A stretch of DNA of 64,000 nucleotides, taken from contig SMDE01000002.1 in NCBI GenBank assembly GCA_004346725.1, positions 310,001-374,000 of the forward strand, read 5' to 3'. Below the pieces are notes generated by a model that ran no database searches, had not been told where the DNA came from, and saw only the letters and a list, made by a program, of their open reading frames with translations. The stretch is from Phytobacter diazotrophicus (lineage in GTDB: Bacteria > Pseudomonadota > Gammaproteobacteria > Enterobacterales > Enterobacteriaceae). A program made the translations under genes and the position numbers. The first letter of the stretch is position 1; every line of letters starts with the position of its first letter. This document shows, one piece after another, positions 1-9,502 of this stretch.

Positions 1-190
1 AATCCTGTGGCAGCGCCAGCGGCTGGCGAATATCGCACAGTGCGGTTTCCGGTTTAATAAACAGCACCGGCTCTTCCGGCGTGGCGCTGCCCATTTCTTT
101 AATATGTTTCGCATAGTTACTGCCAACGCACACGACTTTACTCACCGGGTAATCCAGGAGTGCGCCCTGCCAGTTATGATGTTGGTACAT
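1..190 (-). CDS. ycgM: YcgM, fumarylacetoacetate hydrolase family protein (N-terminal part)
   Basis: Partial gene: only the first 63 codons lie in the window and the rest runs off the left edge. The start ATG is complementary to 188-190. The visible N-terminus ([20 protein letters not shown], then [15 protein letters not shown] and [10 protein letters not shown]) matches the FAH-family YcgM of enterics. Family members are cytosolic metal-dependent C-C bond hydrolases or decarboxylases acting on acylpyruvate-like compounds; the substrate in this organism cannot be read from the fragment. It is co-directional with ycgL (343-612), 152 bp upstream, as in E. coli. Confidence 0.85.
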   Translation of the reverse strand, partial: MYQHHNWQGALLDYPVSKVVCVGSNYAKHIKEMGSATPEEPVLFIKPETALCDIRQPLALPQD

Positions 191-342
191 GTCTTTCCCC
201 TAAGTAACGCATTGAACAAGTGCGAAAAATGACTATCCGCGCCACATGGCGGTTTGTCAAATAGCAAACTTTGTCATTCAATGCGTATGCAAGAGGAAAG
301 CAAATGGCGGAATCGATCCGCCACTTTGACTGGCGGGGATGG

Positions 343-612
343 CTATCTTTCGCTGTCTAAATGTTGTTTCAACAAATTTTCTGGCGGCGGTGGAATCTGT
401 AAATAATATCCCTGCGTACGTAACGCCTCTTTTACTTTTTCCAGATCCGCACTGGCCAGTTTTTTACGTCCGTCGAGGGGCAATAACATGGCTAACTGAG
501 GCTGGCCAAAGCTTTTCATTAATTCTTCCGGCACGCGTGAAAAATCGTCTTTTTTTTCGACATACAGATAAGTCTGTTCACGTCGGGAACTTCGGTAGAT
601 CACACAAAACAT
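343..612 (-). CDS. ycgL: YcgL-domain protein
   Basis: 89-codon conserved small protein of the YcgL family (alpha/beta fold, structure known, biochemical role unknown). Recognised by [20 protein letters not shown] at the start, then FSRVPEELM and [13 protein letters not shown], and a proline run ([11 protein letters not shown]) near the C-terminus. I chose the ATG at 610-612. The frame is open further upstream to an ATG near 702 overlapping the minC promoter side, and E. coli annotates about 11 extra residues, so the true start may lie slightly upstream. Divergent from minC and co-directional with ycgM, as in E. coli. Confidence 0.85.
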   Translation of the reverse strand: MFCVIYRSSRREQTYLYVEKKDDFSRVPEELMKSFGQPQLAMLLPLDGRKKLASADLEKVKEALRTQGYYLQIPPPPENLLKQHLDSER

Positions 613-733
613 ACTTTTGCTCTGAATTAAGGGGTGGTTACTTGCCTGAATATAATAGTGACTATAACATGCTTGATAGTCTTCGGAATATCGCTCACTC
701 ATGAGTGATAATAGCAAAATGAGTAAGGTCAGG

Positions 734-1429
734 ATGTCAAACACGCCCATCGAGCTAAAAGGCAGTAGTTTTACCTTATCTGTGGTTCACTTGCATGATG
801 CAAAACCCGAGGTTATTCGCCAGGCGTTAGAAGACAAAATCGCTCAGGCTCCCGCTTTTTTAAAACATGCTCCTGTTGTTATTAATGTTTCTGACCTTGA
901 GGGCCCGGTCAACTGGTCGCCGATTCAACAGACTATTCTGGCGACGGGGTTACGGGTTGTCGGTATCAGCGGCTGTAAAGACAGCGAACTGAAAGCCGAC
1001 ATTGAACGTGCCGGGTTGCCGCTTCTGACCGAAGGCAAAGAAAAGCCGCAACGTCAGGTTGCTGTTCCTGTCCCCGAGGCCCCCATTGTTACTCCGGTCA
1101 CAAAAACACGCTTGATTGATCTTCCTGTTCGTTCCGGGCAGCGTGTTTATGCGCCAAACTGTGATCTGATTGTCACCAGTCACGTCAGCGCAGGCGCAGA
1201 GTTGATTGCCGACGGCAATATCCATGTTTACGGCATGATGCGTGGCCGCGCGCTGGCTGGCGCAAGCGGCGACAAGGATGCGCAAATATTTTGTACTCAC
1301 CTCACGGCGGAGCTGGTATCCATCGCAGGGGAATACTGGCTGAGCGATCGAATCCCGGCCGATTTTTATGGCAAAGCGGCACGCTTACGTTTAGCGAATA
1401 ACGCTTTGACTATTCAACCGTTAGATTAA
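734..1429 (+). CDS. minC: Septum site-determining protein MinC
   Basis: 231 residues, the same length as E. coli MinC. MinC inhibits FtsZ polymerisation and, when recruited to the membrane by MinD, blocks septation near the poles. The N-terminal FtsZ-binding domain (about 1-100, [20 protein letters not shown]) is followed by a Pro/Val-rich linker (about 105-125) and a C-terminal beta-helix ([33 protein letters not shown]) that dimerises and binds MinD. The frame is open 11 codons upstream to 701, but ATG 734 has an AGG ribosome site context and gives the conserved N-terminus. First gene of minCDE; minD starts 22 bp downstream. Confidence 0.97.
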   Translation: MSNTPIELKGSSFTLSVVHLHDAKPEVIRQALEDKIAQAPAFLKHAPVVINVSDLEGPVNWSPIQQTILATGLRVVGISGCKDSELKADIERAGLPLLTEGKEKPQRQVAVPVPEAPIVTPVTKTRLIDLPVRSGQRVYAPNCDLIVTSHVSAGAELIADGNIHVYGMMRGRALAGASGDKDAQIFCTHLTAELVSIAGEYWLSDRIPADFYGKAARLRLANNALTIQPLD

Positions 1430-1451
1430 GCCCTTTTAACAAGGAACTCCT

Positions 1452-2264
1452 ATGGCACGCATTATTGTTGTTACTTCGGGTAAAGGGGGCGTGGGTAAGA
1501 CCACCTCCAGCGCGGCCATCGCAACCGGTTTGGCCCAGAAGGGAAAGAAAACCGTCGTTATTGATTTTGATATCGGCCTGCGTAACCTCGACCTCATCAT
1601 GGGCTGTGAACGTCGCGTCGTGTACGACTTCGTGAACGTCATTCAGGGCGATGCGACGCTGAATCAGGCGCTGATTAAAGATAAACGTACGGAAAATCTT
1701 TATATTCTCCCGGCTTCGCAGACGCGCGACAAAGACGCGTTAACGCGTGAAGGCGTTGAGAAGGTGCTTGATGAGCTGCAGAAAATGGAGTTCGACTTTG
1801 TTATTTGCGACTCACCGGCGGGGATTGAAACCGGCGCGCTGATGGCACTCTATTTCGCGGATGAAGCGATCATCACCACCAACCCGGAAGTCTCTTCCGT
1901 CCGTGACTCTGACCGTATCCTCGGCATCCTGGCGTCCAAATCACGCCGCGCCGAAAACGGCCAGGAACCGATTAAAGAACACCTGTTGTTGACCCGCTAC
2001 AACCCGGGGCGCGTTAATAAAGGTGATATGCTCAGCATGGAAGACGTGCTGGAGATCCTGCGCATTAAGCTGGTTGGCGTGATCCCCGAAGATCAGTCAG
2101 TCCTTCGCGCATCCAACCAGGGGGAACCGGTTATTCTGGATACCACTGCCGATGCAGGCAAAGCGTACGCAGATACCGTTGAACGTCTACTGGGAGAAGA
2201 TCGTCCTTTCCGCTTCATTGATGAAGAGAAGAAAGGTTTCCTCAAACGCCTGTTCGGAGGATAA
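1452..2264 (+). CDS. minD: Septum site-determining ATPase MinD
   Basis: 270 residues. ParA/MinD-type ATPase that dimerises with ATP, binds the inner membrane, recruits MinC, and is displaced by MinE, producing pole-to-pole oscillation. A deviant Walker A motif GKGGVGKTT sits at residues 10-18, followed by VIDFDIGLRNLD (Walker A-prime) and FVICDSPAGIE (Walker B). The C-terminal amphipathic targeting helix is visible as EEKKGFLKRLFGG. Preceded by AAGGAACTCCT, a good ribosome site. minE begins 3 bp after its stop, so the two are translationally coupled. Confidence 0.98.
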   Translation: MARIIVVTSGKGGVGKTTSSAAIATGLAQKGKKTVVIDFDIGLRNLDLIMGCERRVVYDFVNVIQGDATLNQALIKDKRTENLYILPASQTRDKDALTREGVEKVLDELQKMEFDFVICDSPAGIETGALMALYFADEAIITTNPEVSSVRDSDRILGILASKSRRAENGQEPIKEHLLLTRYNPGRVNKGDMLSMEDVLEILRIKLVGVIPEDQSVLRASNQGEPVILDTTADAGKAYADTVERLLGEDRPFRFIDEEKKGFLKRLFGG

Positions 2265-2267
2265 GTT

Positions 2268-2534
2268 ATGGCATTACTCGACTTTTTTCTCTCCAGAAAA
2301 AAGAACACCGCCAGCATCGCCAAAGAGCGTCTGCAAATTATTGTTGCGGAACGCCGTCGCAGTGACGCTGAACCACATTATTTACCGCAGCTAAAGCGGG
2401 ATATTCTGGAGGTGATTTGTAAATATGTTCAAATCGATCCGGAAATGGTTTCAGTCCAACTGGAACAACGTGGTGACGATATTTCCATTCTGGAACTCAA
2501 CGTTACCTTGCCAGAACCAGAAGAGACGAAATAA
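2268..2534 (+). CDS. minE: Cell division topological specificity factor MinE
   Basis: 88 residues, full length. MinE stimulates MinD ATPase and confines the division inhibitor to the poles. The N-terminal membrane-targeting segment [15 protein letters not shown] is followed by the MinD-interacting helix (about 12-31, [15 protein letters not shown]) and the C-terminal dimerisation/topology domain ([26 protein letters not shown]). Last gene of minCDE; a strong hairpin with a T-run follows 30 bp downstream. Confidence 0.98.
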   Translation: MALLDFFLSRKKNTASIAKERLQIIVAERRRSDAEPHYLPQLKRDILEVICKYVQIDPEMVSVQLEQRGDDISILELNVTLPEPEETK

Positions 2535-2564
2535 TCCGGCAGTTGATCGCTGCGCCAGGAGTAA

Positions 2565-2595
2565 TAAAAAAGGCAGAAACCCTCTGCCTTTTTTC
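2565..2595. terminator. Bidirectional Rho-independent terminator between minE and rnd
   Basis: Inverted repeat AAAAAGGCAGA / TCTGCCTTTTTT with a 5-6 nt loop. It has an A-run on the left and a T-run on the right, so it can end minCDE transcripts on the plus strand and rnd transcripts on the minus strand. Confidence 0.85.
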
Positions 2596-2633
2596 TTTTA
2601 TTAACGCTTAACCCCTGTCTTTATATACAGGGA

Positions 2634-3761
2634 TTAACGCGGATATTCCGTTAATAATGCGTTGAGCCGCTCAGCCATCAATTCCGCACGCCAGCCACTG
2701 ATTAATTCCGGTAAATTTGTCTGCGGTTTTAATTGCCAGTGCCAGTTAAGTAACTGATTAATTTGCCGACGAGAAGCAATTAATTCTGCGCTCAGCCCTT
2801 TGCTTTCGCTAACGTCCTGCACCAGTGCCTTGATAGCTTTAAAGGCTTTGCGATAGCCGGGCATATCCACCAGGTTCAACAGCGGCTCCGGCAGCGCGTC
2901 TTCCGGCAGTGCCTGCGCCTGTACAACCAGAGACAGCAGCGTTTTACCGTGAAAACGGATTTCGCTACCGGAAAGGCCAATGCTGTCGAGCTCACCCATG
3001 CTGCCCGGCATATAACGCGCCACGGCCCACAGATTCTCTTCACGAACAACGAAATTGACCGCCAGGTCACGCTCGCGGGCTTTACGCAGACGCCAGTCCG
3101 CCAGCAAACGCAGGCATGCCAGTTGGCGGGTACGTAACTGCCAGGCGTTGCTGATGTCACGCCATGCCTCTTCCGGCGCCAGAATTTCGCCACGACGTTG
3201 CATCATCAGGCGGCATTCGTCCAGCGCAGCATTGAGCCACCCTGCTTCTTCGGTTTCAGCCAGCAATTTTCGCGCGATAGGCAGCAGATACCAGACATCG
3301 GCCGCCGCATAATCGCACTGACGTGTCGTTAACGGACGCGCCAGCCAGTCAGTGCGCGACTCGCTTTTATCCAGCGCCACGCCGGTGTACTGCTCCACCA
3401 TTGCCGCAAACCCCCAGGAGAGCGCACGCCCGGAGAAGGCCGCGAGAATTTGAGTATCGATCATCGGCTGCGGCATGGCGCCGAAAGCGTTGAGGAAGAC
3501 TTCGAGGTCTTCACTACCGGCGTGGAGGAATTTTGTTACCTGAGTATTGGTAATCAGATCGCGGAACGGTGCCCAGTCAGTGATGGTTAACGGGTCGATT
3601 AACGCCACATTCTCCCCGTCATAAAGCTGGATTAAACCAAGCTGGGGATAATAGGTACGGGTGCGGACAAATTCAGTATCAAGCGCAATAGCATCGGTGC
3701 CAGCCGCAGCTTCACACAGCGCTGCCAGCGCCTCGTTCGTCGTGATCATCTGGTAATTCAA
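2634..3761 (-). CDS. rnd: Ribonuclease D
   Basis: 375 residues, same length as E. coli RNase D. A 3'-5' exoribonuclease that trims tRNA precursors and other small stable RNAs. The DEDD exonuclease core is at the N-terminus: Exo I ALDTEFVRTRTYYPQ (about 28-42), Exo II in LHAGSEDLEVF, Exo III in YAAADVWYL. Two HRDC domains follow (about 210-290 and 300-375). The start codon is TTG (complement of 3759-3761), giving MNYQMITT. E. coli rnd also starts with TTG, which limits its translation. fadD lies immediately upstream on the same strand, separated by its own terminator. Confidence 0.96.
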   Translation of the reverse strand: MNYQMITTNEALAALCEAAAGTDAIALDTEFVRTRTYYPQLGLIQLYDGENVALIDPLTITDWAPFRDLITNTQVTKFLHAGSEDLEVFLNAFGAMPQPMIDTQILAAFSGRALSWGFAAMVEQYTGVALDKSESRTDWLARPLTTRQCDYAAADVWYLLPIARKLLAETEEAGWLNAALDECRLMMQRRGEILAPEEAWRDISNAWQLRTRQLACLRLLADWRLRKARERDLAVNFVVREENLWAVARYMPGSMGELDSIGLSGSEIRFHGKTLLSLVVQAQALPEDALPEPLLNLVDMPGYRKAFKAIKALVQDVSESKGLSAELIASRRQINQLLNWHWQLKPQTNLPELISGWRAELMAERLNALLTEYPR

Positions 3762-3787
3762 ATCGTCTTCTCTTTAGTTTGCGCCCA

Positions 3788-3812
3788 CAAAAAACGCCGG
3801 ATTAACCGGCGT
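3788..3812 (-). terminator. Rho-independent terminator of fadD
   Basis: Read on the minus strand: AACGCCGG-TTAAT-CCGGCGTT followed by a T-run. It lies 20 bp past the fadD stop and before the rnd start. Confidence 0.85.
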
Positions 3813-3832
3813 TCTGGCGACTAACGCATAGC

Positions 3833-5518
3833 TCAGGCTTTATTGTCTACTTTGCCGCGCGCTTCGTCACGCAATTCTCGTCGTAAAATTTTACCGACGT
3901 TGGATTTCGGTAGCTCAGCGCGGAACTCCACCCTTTTCGGCACTTTGTAACCCGTTAACTGACGGCGACAAAACGCGATAAGCGCTTCTTCGGTCAGCGA
4001 GTCGTCTTTTTTCACCACGAAAATTTTAACCGCTTCGCCGCTGGCATCGGAAGGCACGCCTACGGCCGCCACTTCCTTAACGCCTTCATGCTGCATTACG
4101 ACATCTTCAATTTCGTTCGGATAGACGTTAAAGCCGGAGACCAGGATCATGTCTTTTTTGCGATCGACAATACGCATAAAGCCTTCGCCATCCATCACCG
4201 CGATATCGCCGGTGTACAACCAGCCATCTTTGATGATTTCATCGGTCGCCGCCGGGCGCTGCCAGTAACCCAGCATGACCTGCGGGCCTTTCACGCACAA
4301 TTCACCCGGTTCACCCGGTGGAACTTCATTGCCGGCATCGTCCACCAGCTTCACTTCTGTCGACGGGACCGGCAAGCCGATACTGCCACTGTGGTAGTCA
4401 ATATCATGCGGGTTGACGCTCACCAACGGCGAGCATTCTGTCAGACCGTAGCCTTCCAGCAGGTATTCGCCGGTAAGTTTCACCCAGCGCTCGGCAACGG
4501 CCTGCTGTACGGGCATGCCGCCGCCCGCAGAGAGGTGCAGCGAGGAAAAATCGAGTTTGTGGAAATCGTCGTTGTTGAGCAATGCGTTAAACAGGGTGTT
4601 TACCCCGGTCATGGCGGTGAAAGGGTATTTCCCCAGCTCTTTCACCAGCCCCGGAATATCGCGCGGGTTGGTAATGAGCAGGTTTTGTCCGCCCAGCTCG
4701 ATAAACAACAGGCAGTTCATGGTCAGGGCGAAAATGTGGTAGAGCGGCAACGCGGTGACCACCAACTCTTTACCGCGATGCAGCAACGGACCGTAGGTTG
4801 CATTCACCTGTTCCAGGTTGGCCAGCATATTGCGGTGCGTCAGCATCGCCCCTTTGGCTACCCCGGTCGTCCCGCCGGTATATTGCAGAAACGCCAGATC
4901 GTCGGTCGTGACTTCCGGCTTGATATACTGCAAACGGTAGCCCGCCTGCAGCGCACGGCGAAACGAGATAGCATCCGGAAGATGGTATTTCGGCACCAGG
5001 CGCTTCACATATTTGACGACAAAGTTAACCAGCGTGCCCTTCGCCGGAGAGAGCTGATCCCCCATGCGGGTCAGGATCACATGGCGAACCTGCGTCTTGT
5101 CGACCACTTTTTCCAGCGTGTGGGCGAAGTTGGAGACAATCACAATGGCGGATGCGCCGCTGTCGTTAAGCTGATGTTCCAGTTCGCGCGGTGTGTACAG
5201 CGGGTTGACGTTCACGACTATCATGCCCGCGCGCAGAATACCGAACAGCGCCACCGGATATTGCAGAAGATTCGGCATCATCAGCGCCACACGATCGCCC
5301 TTTTGCAACCCTAAGCCCTGTTGCAGGTATGCGGCAAAAGCGCGGCTACGCTCTTCCAGCTTGCGGAAGGTCATCACCTCCCCCATGTTGACGAACGCAG
5401 GTTGGTCGGCGTATCGCGCCGTCGCGTGTTCAAAGAGTTCAACCAGGGATTGATAACGATCGGGATTAATATCCGCAGGCACATCGGCGGGATAACGGTT
5501 TAGCCAAACCTTCTTCAA
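3833..5518 (-). CDS. fadD: Long-chain acyl-CoA synthetase FadD
   Basis: 561 residues from a TTG start, the length of E. coli FadD. A peripheral inner-membrane ligase that activates imported fatty acids to acyl-CoA for beta-oxidation and drives FadL-dependent uptake. ANL-superfamily motifs are intact: the P-loop [18 protein letters not shown], the A5 motif [12 protein letters not shown], the A7 motif WLYTGD and the FACS signature [20 protein letters not shown]. The frame is open upstream to ATG 5551 (MTTNTQFRG) and to 5584; both TTG 5518 (GAGGTGATGCA) and ATG 5551 (AGGGGTTGTG) have ribosome sites, so a longer form is possible. A FadR operator lies upstream, as expected. Confidence 0.96.
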   Translation of the reverse strand: MKKVWLNRYPADVPADINPDRYQSLVELFEHATARYADQPAFVNMGEVMTFRKLEERSRAFAAYLQQGLGLQKGDRVALMMPNLLQYPVALFGILRAGMIVVNVNPLYTPRELEHQLNDSGASAIVIVSNFAHTLEKVVDKTQVRHVILTRMGDQLSPAKGTLVNFVVKYVKRLVPKYHLPDAISFRRALQAGYRLQYIKPEVTTDDLAFLQYTGGTTGVAKGAMLTHRNMLANLEQVNATYGPLLHRGKELVVTALPLYHIFALTMNCLLFIELGGQNLLITNPRDIPGLVKELGKYPFTAMTGVNTLFNALLNNDDFHKLDFSSLHLSAGGGMPVQQAVAERWVKLTGEYLLEGYGLTECSPLVSVNPHDIDYHSGSIGLPVPSTEVKLVDDAGNEVPPGEPGELCVKGPQVMLGYWQRPAATDEIIKDGWLYTGDIAVMDGEGFMRIVDRKKDMILVSGFNVYPNEIEDVVMQHEGVKEVAAVGVPSDASGEAVKIFVVKKDDSLTEEALIAFCRRQLTGYKVPKRVEFRAELPKSNVGKILRRELRDEARGKVDNKA

Positions 5519-5590
5519 TGCATCACCTCTAAACTGTGTATTTGTCGTCATCACAACCCCTGTTAATAAACAAGTCGTTAACATTATATT

Positions 5591-5607
5591 AACTCAGCGT
5601 ACCAGTT
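5591..5607 (-). promoter_or_regulatory. FadR operator upstream of fadD
   Basis: Read on the minus strand the site is AACTGGTACGCTGAGTT, close to the FadR consensus (AAC/GCTGGTC-type palindrome) and at the same position as the known operator of E. coli fadD. In that species FadR represses fadD when acyl-CoA is low. Assignment is by pattern and position. Confidence 0.7.
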
Positions 5608-5675
5608 TATTAATTGTTCGAACTGAAGGTTGCGAAGCGCATCACTAATTATTTTTGTTATGGTTTTCAAATAAA

Positions 5676-5706
5676 GAAACAGCGGACCAGCCGCTGTTTC
5701 GTTTTT
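5676..5706 (-). terminator. Terminator after yeaY
   Basis: Inverted repeat GAAACAGCGG / CCGCTGTTTC with T-rich tails on both strands, just beyond the yeaY stop codon. It may work in both directions, but only yeaY transcription points into it from the minus strand. Confidence 0.75.
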
Positions 5707-5722
5707 CATGCAGAACAGAGCG

Positions 5723-6304
5723 TTACTCTGTTACAACACTCTGTTCATAGGCGGGGCCGGGATTATACCAGCCCCAACCGCCGTACCCGCGGTGCCACGG
5801 GTGTGGCCCCATCATCCACGGATCCATCGGTTGCGGCGGCAGTACGACCTGCTTTGTGATATGCCAGCGTTTATAGCCATCAGCACGGATCACCGCGAAT
5901 TTATAGGCAGTGCCGCCCACCTGGCCGTCATAGATGCCGGTAATCGGCCCGACGACGGTCACCAGTTGGTTCTGGAAGTCCACCGGGTCGAGGAAACCGT
6001 TCACGTCGGCCATAATACGCCCGACAGAGGTTGCGCCCAGGATCGGTCTCGCCCCGTCATCTAACGGCACGGTGGCTATCTCAAGGCGAGTTTTCCCTTG
6101 CTGATTCTCGATTTTCACCACTTTGCCGCCGAAACGGGCTTCCTGACCGATATAGAGATTTGGCGCATTCATCACGCGCACCAGATCATCCTGCGGCGTC
6201 GGACTGGTTCCTTTGATCGCGTCAGGCACAGAAACACACCCACTTAACGCTGCGGCGACCACACCCACCAGTAACCAGCGCATACCTCTTTTTTGACTCG
6301 CCAT
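5723..6304 (-). CDS. yeaY: Slp-family outer membrane lipoprotein YeaY
   Basis: 193 residues. A lipoprotein of the Slp family; in E. coli yeaY belongs to the sigma-E envelope-stress regulon and its function is unknown. The signal peptide ([20 protein letters not shown]) ends in a lipobox LSGC with the lipidated cysteine at residue 23. The mature part follows the Slp pattern ([35 protein letters not shown]). The C-terminus is rich in His, Trp, Gly and Pro ([20 protein letters not shown]). Lies between tsaB and fadD in the same orientation. Confidence 0.93.
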   Translation of the reverse strand: MASQKRGMRWLLVGVVAAALSGCVSVPDAIKGTSPTPQDDLVRVMNAPNLYIGQEARFGGKVVKIENQQGKTRLEIATVPLDDGARPILGATSVGRIMADVNGFLDPVDFQNQLVTVVGPITGIYDGQVGGTAYKFAVIRADGYKRWHITKQVVLPPQPMDPWMMGPHPWHRGYGGWGWYNPGPAYEQSVVTE

Positions 6305-6342
6305 GATGCGACTCCTTCACTCAGCCTTGTAATTACTGAGAT

Positions 6343-7038
6343 TCATTCCCGGCCCGGAAGTTTCTTCCAGGCCACTTCGTTACGCAAATAAACCGGCTCG
6401 GCATGCTCAACGGCAACGGTATGCCCCAGCGAAAGCTGATGGTGCGCGATAGGCAGCATATCTTGTGCTTCCGGCAACGATACGCCGCCGTCTGTCAGCG
6501 TCAGGCCGGTATCTTTTGCCATATCCGGCCACGCTTGCCAGCCGGTGCCGACGGTTGCCCACTCGCCGGAGAGCGCGCTGAGGCGCGCGGTCACCGCGTC
6601 CGGTTTGAGGACCGCTTCGGTCTCTTCACCGTGCCAGACGCCGTCGGCATCACGCTGATATTCCGCCCAGTAGACTTCGCCCATACGGGCATCAATGGCT
6701 GCCAGCACACGGGTGGCCCCAGATTTACGCCAGGCGCCTTCTGCCATCGTCGCAAGCGTAGAGACACCAATCATCGGCAACTCCGCGCCCAGCGCCAGCC
6801 CTTGTGCAATACCAATACCAATGCGCACGCCGGTAAAGCTCCCCGGACCACGGCCAAAGGCCAGCGCATCCAGTTCAGACAGCGCAACGCCGCCCTCGGT
6901 GAGAACATCCTTCACCAGTGGCAGAATACGTTGCGTGTGTTCACGTGGGCAGAGTTCGAAATGAGCAAAGAGGGTTCCGTCGTTGTTCAGCGCGACGGAA
7001 CAGGCTTCTGTGGCGGTATCAATGGCCAGAATTCGCAT
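6343..7038 (-). CDS. tsaB: tRNA t6A37 threonylcarbamoyl transferase subunit TsaB
   Basis: 231 residues. Partner of TsaD and TsaE in forming N6-threonylcarbamoyladenosine at position 37 of ANN-decoding tRNAs; essential in E. coli. ASKHA-fold start [17 protein letters not shown], then [14 protein letters not shown], the GPGSFTGxR motif typical of TsaB, which lacks the metal site of TsaD. Formerly yeaZ. Follows yoaA on the same strand with a 59 bp gap. Confidence 0.96.
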   Translation of the reverse strand: MRILAIDTATEACSVALNNDGTLFAHFELCPREHTQRILPLVKDVLTEGGVALSELDALAFGRGPGSFTGVRIGIGIAQGLALGAELPMIGVSTLATMAEGAWRKSGATRVLAAIDARMGEVYWAEYQRDADGVWHGEETEAVLKPDAVTARLSALSGEWATVGTGWQAWPDMAKDTGLTLTDGGVSLPEAQDMLPIAHHQLSLGHTVAVEHAEPVYLRNEVAWKKLPGRE

Positions 7039-7097
7039 GGGTAATCGCAGTCCCGGTAAAACAAAATGGCGCGCATATTAACACAGTCTGCGCCAAA

Positions 7098-9008
7098 TTA
7101 CTCCGTCACAGAGGCCGCAAGAAAGGCAACCGCGCGGCGAATATCCCGCGTACGCGGTGCGGGCGGCAGGCTTGCGAGGAACACCGCGCCGTAAGGGCGC
7201 ATCACCAGACGGTTATCGCAAATGACCAGCACGCCCCGGTCATCAACGTCACGAATCAGGCGCCCCACCCCCTGTTTGAGGGTAATCACCGCATCCGGAA
7301 GCTGGACTTCATCAAATGGATCGCCACCGCGCAGGCGGCAATCTTCCATCCGGGCTTTGAGCAACGGATCGTCCGGCGAGGTAAACGGCAGTTTGTCGAT
7401 AATGACCAGCGACAGCGTGTCGCCACGCACATCCACCCCTTCCCAGAAACTGCTGGTCGCCACCAGCAAGGCATTTCCCGCGGTGATGAATTGCTGCAAC
7501 AACTGCCCTTTGCTGGTCTCTCCCTGCAGCAAAACGGGCAACGTCATGGTGGCACGGAACTGCTCCGCGAGATCACGCATCATGGCGTGGGAAGTACAGA
7601 GCATAAAGCAGCGACCATTGTTCGCTTCAATGATCGGTTTGAGCATTGCCGCCAGTTGGCGGGCCGCTCCTGGCTGATTCGCCTGCGGCAGGTTTCGTGG
7701 CACACAAAGCAGTGTCTGGCGGGCGTAATCGAACGGGCTTGGCAACAGCAGCGTTTGCGCTTCTTCGATGCCGAGCCGCGCAGTAAAGTGGTGCAGATCA
7801 TCGTTCACCGAGAGCGTTGCCGAGGTAAAAATCCAGCTACCGCTTTTCTGCGCCATCACCTCTTTGAATTTGTCCGCCACGGTAAGCGGTGTCAGCGCCA
7901 GGGTAAAATGACGCGAGGTGCACTCATACCAGTAACTAAAACCGGGCTGATTGATCTCTTTTAGCCGTTTGAGCCGTGCGCGGTACAACGTTGCGCGCTC
8001 AAACGCCGCGTCGAGGAGGGCCGAACGTCCAAGCGACAGTTTTGCCACGTCATAACAGAGTTCCAGCGCATCATCGAGTAGCAGCAACGCCCGCTGGATA
8101 TGGGCATCGGCCAGCAGTTCCCGCAGGTTGCCGCGATATCCCGGCTCACCCAATTGCAGGCGGAAATCCTGTGCGCTCTGCGCCAGCCTGTCGGCGCATT
8201 TTTGCAACTGCTGGGTATCACGTAACTCGGTGCGGTAGGCAATGGTGAAATCTTTGGCTAAATCCAGTAACTGGCGGCTGGAGATAGACTGGCCAAAATA
8301 CTGGCTGGCGATATCCGGAAGCTGATGCGCTTCATCGAAGATCATCACTTCGGCTTGCGGGATAAGCTCGCCAAAACCGCTCTCTTTCACCACCATGTCT
8401 GCCAGGAACAGGTGATGGTTGACCACCACCACATCGGCATCCATCGCTTTTTTGCGCGCTTTTACCACGAAGCAGTCTTTGTACATCGGACAGTCGCTGC
8501 CCAGACAGTTGTCATTAGTGCTGGTCACCAGCGGCCAGACGGCAGAATCTTCCGCCACGCTGACACAGGTGCTGATGTCGCCATCTTTGGTCTGATTTGA
8601 CCAGGAGCGTAATAAAATGACGTCACTGAGGGTTTGCACCGGCAGATCGCCCCCCGCCAGCGCCTGCTGTTCCAGTCGCTCAATGCAGAGGTAGTTTGAA
8701 CGTCCTTTAAGCAACGCGGTATGGCCGGTGAATTTGAGCGCGTTTGCCACCGTGGGTAAATCACGGCTGTATAGCTGATCCTGTAGGGCTTTCGATCCCG
8801 TTGAGATGATCACTTTTTTGCCGGCGCGCAACGCCGGAGCCAGATAGGCATAAGTTTTCCCGGTCCCGGTGCCCGCCTCTACCACCAGCGGCTGTGTGCG
8901 GGCAATTGCGTCACTGACGGCATGGGCCATCTGACGTTGTGGTTCACGGGGTTTAAAACCCGGTATCGCTTTGGCCAACTGACCGTCTGTTGCAAAATCG
9001 TCCGTCAC
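7098..9008 (-). CDS. yoaA: DinG-family ATP-dependent DNA helicase YoaA
   Basis: 636 residues. An XPD/DinG-type superfamily 2 helicase; in E. coli YoaA works with the HolC (chi) subunit of Pol III and helps tolerate replication blocks. Visible motifs: Walker A VVEAGTGTGKTYAYLAPAL (about 42-60), DEAHQ (motif II), SATLS (motif III), SSFWEGVDVRG (motif V) and QGVGRLIR (motif VI). Four Cys between motifs I and II (CVSV, NCLGSDCPMYKDC) fit the 4Fe-4S ligands of the family. The start is GTG (complement of 9006-9008), giving MTDDFATDGQLAKAIPGF. Divergent from yoaB. Confidence 0.95.
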   Translation of the reverse strand: MTDDFATDGQLAKAIPGFKPREPQRQMAHAVSDAIARTQPLVVEAGTGTGKTYAYLAPALRAGKKVIISTGSKALQDQLYSRDLPTVANALKFTGHTALLKGRSNYLCIERLEQQALAGGDLPVQTLSDVILLRSWSNQTKDGDISTCVSVAEDSAVWPLVTSTNDNCLGSDCPMYKDCFVVKARKKAMDADVVVVNHHLFLADMVVKESGFGELIPQAEVMIFDEAHQLPDIASQYFGQSISSRQLLDLAKDFTIAYRTELRDTQQLQKCADRLAQSAQDFRLQLGEPGYRGNLRELLADAHIQRALLLLDDALELCYDVAKLSLGRSALLDAAFERATLYRARLKRLKEINQPGFSYWYECTSRHFTLALTPLTVADKFKEVMAQKSGSWIFTSATLSVNDDLHHFTARLGIEEAQTLLLPSPFDYARQTLLCVPRNLPQANQPGAARQLAAMLKPIIEANNGRCFMLCTSHAMMRDLAEQFRATMTLPVLLQGETSKGQLLQQFITAGNALLVATSSFWEGVDVRGDTLSLVIIDKLPFTSPDDPLLKARMEDCRLRGGDPFDEVQLPDAVITLKQGVGRLIRDVDDRGVLVICDNRLVMRPYGAVFLASLPPAPRTRDIRRAVAFLAASVTE

Positions 9009-9118
9009 ACTGCCCCCACACTGGATAAATCGCCAGCGATTATGTCAGGGCATTGGGTTTTGCGCCAGTCTGTGGCAGTCTTGCCCGCAATCATAAGGAA
9101 AACCATGAGGAATAAAAT

Positions 9119-9463
9119 ATGACCATTACCCGCATTGATGCCGACGCCCGCTGGTCAGACGCAGTTATCCATAACCAGACGCTCTACTACACGGGTGTGC
9201 CGGAAAACCTTGATGCCGACGCCTTTGAACAAACCGCCAACACCCTGGCGCAGATTGACGCCGTGCTGGCCAGACAGGGTAGCGATAAGACGCGTATTCT
9301 GGATGCGACTATCTTTCTGGTGGATAAAAGTGATTTCGCGGCGATGAACAAAGCCTGGGATGCGTGGGTTGTCGCCGGTCATGCGCCTGTACGCTGCACC
9401 GTTCAGGCCGGGTTGATGAACCCGAAGTACAAAGTCGAAATTAAAATTGTTGCCGCCGTCTGA
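9119..9463 (+). CDS. yoaB: RidA-family protein YoaB
   Basis: 114 residues. A member of the RidA/YjgF/UK114 family of enamine/imine deaminases or related small trimeric proteins. The C-terminal pattern CTVQAGLMNPKYKVEIKIVAAV-type end and the central LAQIDAVLARQGSDKTRIL fit. The start follows GAGGAATAAAAT. It sits alone between divergent yoaA and the convergent SMI1/KNR4 gene. The exact substrate of YoaB is not established. Confidence 0.93.
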   Translation: MTITRIDADARWSDAVIHNQTLYYTGVPENLDADAFEQTANTLAQIDAVLARQGSDKTRILDATIFLVDKSDFAAMNKAWDAWVVAGHAPVRCTVQAGLMNPKYKVEIKIVAAV

Positions 9464-9473
9464 CAGGACACAA

Positions 9474-9502
9474 TCCGGCGCGCATCCCGCGCCGGAATTT
9501 AT
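9474..9502. terminator. Hairpin terminator between yoaB and the SMI1/KNR4 gene
   Basis: Perfect 9-bp inverted repeat TCCGGCGCG / CGCGCCGGA with a 5-nt loop and an ATTTATT tail on the plus strand. It lies 10 bp after the yoaB stop. Confidence 0.7.

Noticed and set aside
4088-5314. 408-codon plus-strand open frame
   Set aside because: Antisense to fadD; rich in His, Gln and Arg with no ribosome site or family, typical of a shadow frame in GC-rich coding DNA.
6918-7964. 348-codon plus-strand frame
   Set aside because: Antisense to tsaB and yoaA; composition is that of a shadow frame.
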